Of a stretch of 64,000 nt of DNA, positions 1 to 9,900 are shown piece after piece. Each line of letters starts with the position of its first letter. Within the stretch, counting starts at the first letter, position 1. Under the pieces are notes generated by a model, which saw only the letters and a program-made list of their open reading frames with translations, was not told the DNA's origin and did not search any database. The DNA lies in NCBI RefSeq assembly GCF_035046505.1, contig NC_089822.1, forward strand, positions 263,697,024-263,761,023, in the 5' to 3' direction. A program made the translations under genes and the position numbers. This stretch comes from Tiliqua scincoides (lineage: Eukaryota > Chordata > Lepidosauria > Squamata > Scincidae).

Positions 1-253
1 CCTTTGGCTTCTAGGGGCCCTCTTTGACCCTGGCCCTAGATACAAAGTACCCCATCTCATGGGCCCTGCATGCAACAACCACCCCTTCGCACAATAATAC
101 AATTAAATTTGTAATAATTACAGAAATTTATTAGAGATTTATTAGATTGTATTTATAATGAAGATTTGCTGCTTTTGTCACTGGCTGTGGGCAGTTAATT
201 CTCTGCCCCCTCAGGTGGTCTGTGGGGGAGCACACTGGAAGTGTCAGAATGCC

Positions 254-397
254 AGATGCAGGGGAGGGCACCAGGATGCAGGTCTCTTGTTATCTGGTGT
301 GCTCCCTGGGGCATTTGGTGGGCCGCTGTGAGATACAGGAAGCTGGACTAGATGGGCCTATGGCCTGATCCAGTGGGGCTGTTCTTATGTTCTTATC
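254..397 (+). repeat. CR1-type LINE 3' end
   Basis: The 3' untranslated end of the window's main CR1 family, with GGAAGCTGGACTAGATGGGC and the terminal TTCTTATG repeats. It is 5'-truncated. Confidence 0.85.
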
Positions 398-780
398 ACA
401 GGCAATCTTTTTTTCCCTGAGACTTTGCGGACCACTTCTCAGGGTCTCAAGGACTGCCTGTGGTCTCCAGACCACAGCTTGGGAACCAGTGGTTTACATT
501 ATGTATATCATGGCGCACAGGAATACCTCTTAATGGTGCCTCTTAATGAGTAAACTTTAAGCATTATGTGCCGGCAGACCTATTTTCATGTTTCCTGTTT
601 GTGCTTTATTCAGGGAGTGGCAAAATACGAACAGGTTGTTCTCCTCTCCCATTGTAATCCCTTGGCCAATTATAGAATTAGATTTTTAAAAAATGCCCCT
701 GAAGGACAAATGCTAGGAAGCGGACCTGTTCACACATTGCTACCTTATGCATATTTCTTTCTTGCCTGGCATGGTTGGTT

Positions 781-927
781 GGCAACCTTCAGTCTCAAAA
801 GATTATGGTATAAGCCTACAGCACCCAGTATTCCCAGGCAGTCTCCCATCCAAGTACTAACCAGGCCTGACCCTGCTTAGCTTCCAAGATCAGACGAGAT
901 TGAGCACATGCAGGGAAACAGTTGTGG
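781..927 (-). repeat. 5S-rRNA-derived SINE with LINE tail
   Basis: Minus strand 927-817 matches vertebrate 5S rRNA from about nucleotide 20 to the 3' end, including GTCTGATCTTGGAAGCTAAG and GTTAGTACTTGGATGGGAGA (the internal pol III promoter region). It is followed by a tail (TTTTGAGACTGAAGGTTGCC) shared with the RTE-like LINE copies at 9.8, 35.7 and 62.2 kb. Confidence 0.85.
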
Positions 928-1177
928 TAATAAATTGTGAGAAGTATCATTAAGGATTAGCCTCTCCTTTTGGGGCTTCTCCGCCTACAGAATCTGAGGG
1001 GAAGGGAGGAATTAGGGTCTGGGAATTTAGTCTCTTGACTTTTCCATAAAGTTGCACTTTGAGAAAAATCACTGCAGAGCAAAGACTACCAAGTCCTTCA
1101 GTTCCTTTCATGGGTGCTCCCATGTCTGACCAAACATTTCTCATAGATGAGACATATAGTAGGGTATTACCTGTCTC

Positions 1178-1356
1178 GGGACCCAATCCTATCCAAGTTT
1201 CCAGTGGCAGGGCAGCTGTGCAAATGGGGCATACACTGCATCCTGCAGTGGGAAGCGGTCACTGAGGCCTCCTCAAGGTAAGGGAACATTTGATCCCTTA
1301 CCTCAGGGTTACATTGCGGCTGCACCAGTGCTGGAAATTTGGATAGGATTGGGCCC
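1178..1356. repeat. MITE with CCAATCCTATCC inverted ends
   Basis: The left end GGGACCCAATCCTATCCAAG is inverted at the right (TTTGGATAGGATTGGGCCC). Internal CCTCAAGGTAAGGGAACATT is also mirrored. Related copies occur at 11248-11400 (half), 36630-36690 (collapsed), 37930-38113 and 60683-60855. Superfamily not assigned. Confidence 0.75.
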
Positions 1357-1374
1357 TCGGTTGCCTAATGTGCA

Positions 1375-1640
1375 CTAGCCCTCTCTCCCAGATATTTCTG
1401 CCATTTTGGGGGTATCTGAAAAGTTTCTTTCCAGTGCAGGATTTCTGATGACACATAACATGCACTCTTTGTCTGAAGCATTTCTCACACTCTGAACAGT
1501 TCCTCTCTGGGTGATCAAGTTTCCTGTTCATGTACATCTGCGAGTGAAGCTTTTCCCACGCAGAGAGAACATACATGCAGTTTCTCCTTAGTGTGAAGGT
1601 CAGCTGTTTCTCTGAGAATGATCTACCATTTCCCATTCAT
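1375..1640 (-). pseudogene. Decayed C2H2 finger relic
   Basis: Minus-strand translation shows CSECEKCFRQRVHVMCHQKS and later RYPQNGRN, recognisable as fingers 4-5 of ZNF D (CAQCGKCFGQRVHLMYHQKT) with lost cysteines and histidines. Sequence at 1740-1890 resembles the intron upstream of the ZNF D exon. Confidence 0.6.
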
Positions 1641-2298
1641 ATTATCTCCATTCAACATGTGCTCCTTAATGTCCCTGTTTACCACCCTCAGAACACAAAC
1701 AAGAGCATGATGAGATAAGTTTATTCCATACTTCCTGCCTTTATTCTGGCTCCAGTCCTCCCTGCTAAGAGCTCTCTCCATTGAACAAATTCTGTTCTCA
1801 CTGCCAAAGGCAAAGGGAAGAACTTTGCCCATGCTCTGATCACTGCTGTTCTTCTACCTCCTTCTTGCTGGGCTTTCTCCCCCTCCAACTGAATCAGACA
1901 GACAAGCAAACTTGTATCAGTTCTACAGCACAAGCCAATATGCACATCTTGGTTATCCAAATCATTCTACAGTTGCTGGTCACAGGGTGGAGCATGGAGC
2001 TCTGTGTGGCCTTGAGGACTTCGTCTAATCCAAGTCATGTTACTGAACAGCCACCACCATTTATCAGCCAATCAATACACATTTATGCAAGAGTGAGTCC
2101 AGCAATGTTCAGACACTTTTCCTGTAGTTCTGCTTCTAAGACTGCAGCATAGGCCAGCCAAGTTGTTACAAACAATGCAAAATATACTACAGAAATTAAC
2201 ATGGTTTGAGAAAGGTTTTCTCAAACATTGGACCTTCAGTGAATTAGCCATTAATGTCCTACATGAGTTCTGTGGTGGCTAATGAGCATGTTTCTCAT

Positions 2299-3965
2299 TT
2301 AAGCTTTCCCGACACATAGGACACCCGTAAGTTTTCTCTCAGTATGAGTTTTCTGATGGCTTAATAAATCTGATCTCCGAGAGAAGCTTTTTCCACAGTT
2401 GGGACACTTGTGAGGTTTCTCTCCTGTGTGGATCATCAGATGGGTTAACAAAGTTGATTTCTGAGAGAAGCTTTTCCCACACTCGGGACACTGATGTGGC
2501 TTCTTTCCTGTGTGGATCATCTCGTGCCTTAATAAATCTGATTTTGTAGAGAAACTTTTTCCACATTCAGGACATTTGTGAGGTTTCTCTCCCGTGTGGA
2601 TCATTTGATGGATCAACAACTGTGATCTCCGACAGAAATTTTTTCCACATTCAGGACACTGGTATGGCTTCTTTCCTGTGTGGATCATCTGATGGGTTAA
2701 CAAATTTGATCTCCGAGAGAAGCTTTTCCCACAGTTGGGACATTTGTGAGGTTTTACTCCACTGTGAATGTTCTGGTGTCTTGATAAATCTGATTTCTGC
2801 GAGAAACTTTTTCCACAGTCGGGGCATTTGTGAGGTTTTTCTCCTGAGTGCATCATCTGATGGATTAACAACTTTGATCTCTGAGAGAAGCTTTTTCCAC
2901 ACTCAGGACATTGGTGTGGTTTAATTCCTGTGTGGACAATCTGATGGGTTAACAAAGTTGATCTCCGAGAGAAGCTTTTCCCACAATTCGGACATTTGTG
3001 AGGTTTCTCTCCCTTGTGGATCATATGATGAGTCAACATACTTGATCTGTGAGCAAAGCTTTTTCCACATGTGTGACATTTGTGAGGTTTCTCTCCCTTG
3101 TGGATCATATGATGAGTTAACATACTTGATCGGTGAGAGAAGCCTTTTCCACAGGTGGGACATTTGTGATGCTTCTCTCCAGTGTGTGTGTTCTGATGGA
3201 TGAACAAAGATGACCTCCGAGAGAAATTTTTCCCACACTCGGGACACTGGTGTGGTTTCTTTCCTGTGTGGATCATCTGATGGGTTACTAAAGCTGATCT
3301 CTGAGAGAATCTATTTCCACAGTAGAGGCATTTGTGAGGTTTCTCTCCTGTGTGGACCATCAGATGGGTTAACAAAGTTGATTTCTGAGAGAAGCTTTTT
3401 CCACACTCGGGACACTGGTGTGGTTTCTTCCCTGTGTGGATCATCTCGTGTCTTAATAAATCAGATCGCCGAGAGAAGCTTTTTTCGCAGTTGATGCATC
3501 TGTAAATCTTTTCTGCAGTCTGAATTATCTGGGGTTTTGCAAATGACTCAGACTGGAGGATTACCTCAAACTCTGGACAATCATGATTCTTCTCCTCGAT
3601 GTGGCTGCCATGATGTTTATAAGGCTTTGATTTTGGCTGGATCTCTTCCCCCAATGGGGGGCTTTCACTGCACTTTTCTCCACTGTGTTCAAAAACACGT
3701 TCTGACTTAGGACAGTGCCTTCTACCATATTTGGGCAATGATGCCTTTTCCCCCACTGGGCTGGGGTCACTATAGGTAGCTCCTTCTGTGAGCTCATTAG
3801 ATTTCTTCCATCCCTTACGTGGCTCCGTTCCGTGCCCTCTGTTCGTCTCAACTGTTACCAATACACTCTCTTGTGATTTCCCTCGTCCTCTCCTGGGTGT
3901 TTCCACTGTCTCATTTTCTCCAACCTGAGAATTCTTCACTTTGAGATGAGTTCCCTCCCCATCAC
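2299..3965 (-). CDS. Gene A terminal exon: 14 C2H2 zinc fingers
   Basis: The acceptor TTTTCAG|GTGATG (phase 1) leads into a spacer of about 160 residues, beginning [15 protein letters not shown]. Fourteen consecutive Krueppel-type fingers (C-x2-C-x12-H-x3-H) follow, then the stop at 2299. A decayed finger-zero (HDCPEFEV) precedes finger 1. Linkers alternate between GKKPHQC and GEKPHKC types, and fingers 1-2 nearly repeat as fingers 12-13, which points to growth by two-finger duplications. Helix residues vary (for example [21 protein letters not shown]), so sequence-specific DNA binding is expected. The frame is uninterrupted. Confidence 0.93.
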
Positions 3966-6900
3966 CTGAAAAGACAGAGAGGAATTTTGTCTACGTTCTG
4001 GTGACATCTCTTCAAGTTTCCTGCAACATCCTCTTTCCTGTTTTTCCCCTTCTGCCCATCTCCCTTTCTAGCCCCAACCCTGTTCCTATGCAGGAGTGTG
4101 AACAGTCTGCGCTAAAATATGAAAACCAAGTTTCTCTGCCCAGGAACACTGATTTTGTAGCTGAACTTTGGGACTCCTGGTGCTTATGCAATTCAGAAAA
4201 CAGTTTTGCATCATGGATTTTTCCTCTGCTACTCAGCAGGAGGAAAATGATGCAAGATGAAGATTTTTCCCTTGACCACTGGAATTCTTATTCAGCCCTG
4301 CCCAACCCCACACCATCGGCCTACTGAGATGTCATCAGGCCAGTTCCAACGGTTTCTGTACGGGCACATGTAACCGTCTTTTTATTGTGTTATTCCACCC
4401 TCTCTCCCAATCCCTCTTACCTCCTCTTTGTCATTGTAGTGCACTTAACACACAGATTTAGACAAATCTATTATGCTTTGTCTAAGTACACATTTAACTA
4501 CAGTTGGATCCTGGTATCCACAGGACCCACAACCCCAGTCATGGATACCAGGACCCACGTAATCCAAGTCCATATTTAACGTGCTTGAAAAACAAAAAAA
4601 AAGGGGCAAACATTGGCGCTCCTGCCGTTTCACAACCAAAGCATTCTGGGAGACGAAAGAAACGTCCATGAGACCCAGGTGTGGGTTTTCAGTGCTAAAA
4701 ACAGCTCCACAGGCTATTAAACAGTGCTATTTGGTCATGAAATGGCAGGATCCGCGATTTTGGTGCTTTTGTTTGTTTTTCAACACTTTAAATGTGGACT
4801 CTGGTATCTGCTGGCATCCACGGTGAGTCAATTCTGTGAATGCTGGACCCGTGGATTATGGGGGCCAATGTATGTCTTTTTATTATTGTAATAAAGAGAT
4901 AAAGCAACGCCAGTACCAACTTCTGCAAGGTTTGTGCAGGTACACAGAAATGCAGAGATATCAGAAGGGAGGAACTGCCCTTGGCTTTTTTGACATAACT
5001 GAATCCTGCCAGCTATAAAGAAATAGTGCAATGTAGTTCTGGGAGAGAAGAAGCACAGCTGGGAGAGTCTTCCTGAAGGAACCCTGGTATCGTCACATGT
5101 CGCAAGGAGCACCCAAGAATTCCACTCCAACTCCTTACCTGACTCATGCTCTGGGAGTCTCAGATTTTGCACAGGATCCGAAAGGAACATCTCTTCCTTT
5201 TTCACCAGATGGGGGTCAAGGCCAAGTCGGGGATTCAAAGATCCCTCTTGAAGACAGAGAGTGAAACAGAAAAATTATTACTTGTGCATTTCAGTACAAA
5301 AAGCATTCATGGATTCTTGGCTTTGAGTTTTACATTCTTTTGTCTAGATGAGATGTAAATGAAAAATAAATTCCACATCAGACAGATGGATCTATGTATA
5401 TAACTCAAATTATAAGATTGAAATGTGCAGTTTTTAACTGAATTTACTGGAACTGAGCAGAGCACGTCCTTACCCAGGGCATCCACATTTTCACCTTCTT
5501 CCTGCAAAACATTCCAGAACATGGTCCGTTGGCTTGACTGCATCAGCGTCCACTCAACCATGTGCAAAGGCACTCCCATCTTCCTCGGGTTCACCACCTG
5601 CAGGAAACATGGGTTCATTACCTGCAGGGGCATGGCTATTCAAGCTCCCACATCATGCTTCTACTTCAAATTCTGTTGCACGTGGAACAGTGTCAATTCC
5701 TAAATAGTCTTTTAACTCCAACATCCAGAAGAATTAAGACTGATTCTGCTTTCATAAATGCTACAATCAACCAAGGTGTGCTATACAAGGACAGGTGAGC
5801 TTGAATAGTGTTTTCTGTTAAGTTATTATTGTTGTATGAAGAATGCATGCAGAAAGCAGAGGCTTGTGTGGTTACTGGAGCTTGACGGTTTGACTCTGTC
5901 AGCCCTCTGCTTCGGTGGCTGCAATGGTTCAATTCAGGGCTCAGGCCAAGGTGCTGGTTTTGACCTTTGAAGTGCTTTATGGCTTGGGTCAGAGTATTTG
6001 AGTGACCGCCATATAATCCCGACCATCTTCTTCAATCATGTGAGGAGGCCCTTTGGAAGTTCTGCCACTGAGAGGGAGGGCACCAGGATGCAGGTCTCTT
6101 GTTATCTGGTATGCTCCTTGGGGCATTTGGTGGGCCGCTGTGAGATACAGGAAGCTGGACTAGATGGGCCTATGGCCTGATCCAGTGGGGCTGTTCTTAT
6201 GTTCTTAACTACAATTCCCAGGAGGCCTTGCAGGTCTCTTGTTATCTGGTGTGCTCCTTGGGGCATTTGGTGGGCTGCTGTGAGATACAGGAAGCTGGAC
6301 TAGATGGGCCTATGGCCTGATCCAGTGGGGCTGTTCTTATGTTCTTATGAGAGAAGTTTAGAGCAGTGGTTCCCAAACCGTGGGTTGGAACCCACTGGTG
6401 GGTCGCACCCTGATTTTTGATGAGTCGCCAACGGTGATGGAAAGAACAGATAACTAATTGCCTCAAGCCCTGAGGCTATTCAAAAATCAGATGTTGTAGC
6501 TGCTAATTGCAGTAGAACCTCCAAAGTTGACCACCTCTCTATAATGACCACCTCCTTAAGCTGACCTAATTTTCACAGTATGGACAGACACTGCATATAC
6601 ACTATGGGAGACCAACCTCTCTATATTGACCACCTCCATAAGCTGTGTCTTGACCACTTTGACCACTGCCCAGACCAATGCACAGAGTATTAATTTACCC
6701 TCCGTAAGTTGCCCACTGAACACGATACTGTGGGCCTGTGTTTTACCTGGTTTCTCCCATCTTGGAAAAGCAAGAAGCCACGCGACAATCCCTCCCCTAT
6801 GCCTGCTAGTGAGTGTGTGAAAGGGTTTTTATAGGTGGGCACACTGCACATAGCCGACAGACCTGCACCAGCTGCCGATTGTACCTGGACATGTACCAAG

Positions 6901-9900
6901 TTGTGAGGGACATGAGGTTGCTTGTGCATAGATCCTTCTGGAGCACTTCACAATCCCTTCTGGTCTTCACCACTCAGAAAAGTTTAGTGTCATCCACAAA
7001 CTTGTCCACCTCCCTGCTTATCCCTGTTTCCAGGTCATTTATGAAGATGTCGAAAAGCACCAGTCCCAGGACAGATTCTTGAGGCACTCCACTTTCCACC
7101 TCTCTCCACTTTTTTTTGTCAATTGCCCATTGACACCCACTCTCTGTTTCCTGGTCCTCAACCAGTTCCCAATCCATGAGAGGACCTGTCCTCTTATTCC
7201 CTGACTACGGAGTTTTCTCAACAGCTTTTAGTGAGGGACCATATCAGACACCTTCTGGCATTTAGTGAATCTGAGGAGACACAGTGGAGGCCAGGCAGCC
7301 TAAGTAAAAAAGTGTTGTTGTTTTTTTTAGCTGTTGGGGCTATGTAACATGCTACATGCTATGGGCTGGATTGGTCTGCCTGTCTGCTATGAAACCAAGT
7401 ATTTTTTTTTAACTTACAATTTTTTTTAAGCTTATGAATTTTCAGGGTTTTTTTTAAACACTGATTGTGGGCTGTTTATTCTCTGTCACTTGATATAGAT
7501 AGAGATGATATAAATAGTAAGCCTCACAAGAGGATCAATTCTTATTGATATTTGCAATAAAACTTTAAAAAAAATCCAATCTATATAATAACTTGGCCTT
7601 GCATTTGTTGTCCTGGGAGCTAAACATGATAATATTTAAATGCCTTTTTTCCCCTGTATGTTGACCACCTCCCTATGTTGACCAATTTCCTCCAGTCCCT
7701 TGGGTGGTCAACTTAAAGAGGTTCTACTGTATCCTGCAAAGAGCTCAGCTCCTGCAGTTTGCAAGCATGTGTAAATATAGAGAGAAAAACATTTGAGGGT
7801 CTTTTTTTGTTATTATTACTTATGAATGAATGAAGGAAGGAAGGAAGGAATAATTTCTTTCTAGATCTCCTTTTTTAAAAGTCTGGTAAACCTAGGTGGG
7901 TCCTCATAGAGTGTTGTTTAAAAAAGTGGGTCCTAGTGCTAAAAAGTTTGGGAATCAATGGTTTAGAACTGAGGTATTAAATCTGTGTCAATCCTGGCTC
8001 CCTAGGGAGGTGTGGCTAGCCACTAGGGGCATCCCATTGACTCAAATGGGACTTACTTCTGAGTAGACCTACATAGGCTTGGGGTCTGTGTCAGTTCAAC
8101 CAAGGATCTTCACCTTTCTCTTTTTCCTCCCCCTTCAAAAAAAGAGAAAAAAAGCCACTCTTGATGGCTTTGTCTCCAAAAATTCATTAAAAAATAAAAA
8201 TACCCATTCCTTTTCAGCCACCCCCATTTTTCCTCCTGCCTCCTGGGGGGGGGGGTACTTCCCACACTGGCTGCTATTGTAAGACAAAAGGCACAATCCT
8301 ACAACCCTAGGTCTACTCAGAAATAAGTCCTAATGTGTTCAGTGGGACTACTCCTAGGAAAGTGAGGTTAGGATTGCAGCCAAACAGTCTCTGGATCTGA
8401 GTTTGCATCAGTTTGCAATTAGCAGACACACACAAAAAAAGTCTTTCCCTCCCCCAGCAAGTTCATCACTTCTCTCTCTCCCCCCCCTTTCCAAAACCCT
8501 CCAGGTGTGCTGGTAACAAACTCAGGGCACAATCCTAACCAGGTCTACTCAGAAGTAAGTCCTATTTTGTTCAATGGGGCTTACTCTCAGGTAAGTGTGG
8601 TTAGGATTGCAGCCTCAGAGTGCTGGCAGCTTTTTTTTGTTTCTAGTGTATAATTATAACACCTTCATCCCCATTTTGGGGGTAACTGAGGTGAGGTGTT
8701 GTAATGGGGAGCCGTGGCCAATGGCCACAAGGATCAGGGGAGCTGCGGGCCAGAAAAGTTCGAGAACCACTGGTTTAGAGAATGGCGGCCAGAAATAGGA
8801 CCTTCTCCATACTAGTGGCACCTGTTCTGTGGAACTTCCTCCCTTTTGGGTTGAGAACCACTCCTTCTTTGGAAGCCTTCCAGCAGTGTTAGAAGATAGG
8901 ATATAAATTGAACAAATAAATAAATATTTGAAAAACAAATGGTGAAGCTGTAGATCTAGGTTGCTTCTCAAGAGTTGCGCATGGGAGACAGGACACAAAG
9001 ATTCCTATCAAAGTGGAGAGCTGAAGGAGGGGGCTAATGTAGGAACATAAGAACATAAGAACAGCCCCAGAACATAAGAACATGAACTGGAGGTTGTCCA
9101 TGACTTTGTGTACCTTGGCTCACATTTTCCAGACTCACAAAGAGAGTCTGGTCAACAAGAAGCTGACGGAACATACCAAGATCCAGGTCTACAGAGCTTG
9201 CGTCCTGAGTACACTTCTGTACTGCAGCGAGTCATGGACTCTTTGCTCACAACAGGAGAGGAAACTGAACGCTTTCCACATGCGCTGCCTCCGACGCATT
9301 CTCAGCATCACCTGGCAGGACAAAGTTCCAAACAACACAGTCCTGGAACGTGCTGGAATCCCTAGCATGTATGCACTGCTGAAACAGAGACGCCTGCGTT
9401 GGCTCGGTCATGTCGTGAGAATGGATGATGGCCGGATCCCAAAGGATCTCCTCTATGGTGAACTCGTGCAAGGAAAGCGCCCTACAGGTAGACCACAGCT
9501 GCGATACAAGGACATCTGCAAGAGGGATCTGAAGGCCTTAGGAGTGGACCTCAACAAGTGGGAAACCCTGGCTTCTGAGCGACCCTGACTTCTGAGCAGC
9601 ATGGCCTTTCCCAGTTTGAAGAGACACTTTGCCAACAGTCTGAGGCTAAGAGGCAAAGAAGGAAGGCCCATAGCCAGGGAGACAGACCAGGGACAGACTG
9701 CACTTGCTCCCGGTGTGGAAGGGATTGTCACTCCCGAATTGGCCTTTTCAGCCACACTAGACGCTGTTCCAGAACCACCTTTCAGAGCGCGATACCAGAG
9801 TCTTTCGAGACTGAAGGTTGCCAACAAGAACAGCCCCATTGGATCAGGCCATAGGCCCATCTAGTCCAGCTTCCTGTATCTCACAGTGGCCCACCAAATG

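Larger units (their letters stand above)
6364..7960. mobile_element. hAT element carrying nested insertions
   Basis: Inverted ends CAGTGGTTCCCAAAC and CATTGATTCCCAAAC are flanked by near-identical 8-bp duplications GTTTAGAG (6356-6363) and GTTTAGAA (7961-7968). The interior is mostly a Tigger insertion at 6510-7729. No transposase was seen. Confidence 0.8.

Noticed and set aside
781-927. A genuine 5S rRNA gene
   Set aside because: The 5' end is degraded, substitutions are present, and it is fused to a LINE tail without a pol III T-run terminator directly after the 5S part; it is a SINE.
2622-3494. Plus-strand open frames across the finger array
   Set aside because: Shadow frames of the repeated minus-strand fingers, with Cys/Ser-rich repeats of finger period.
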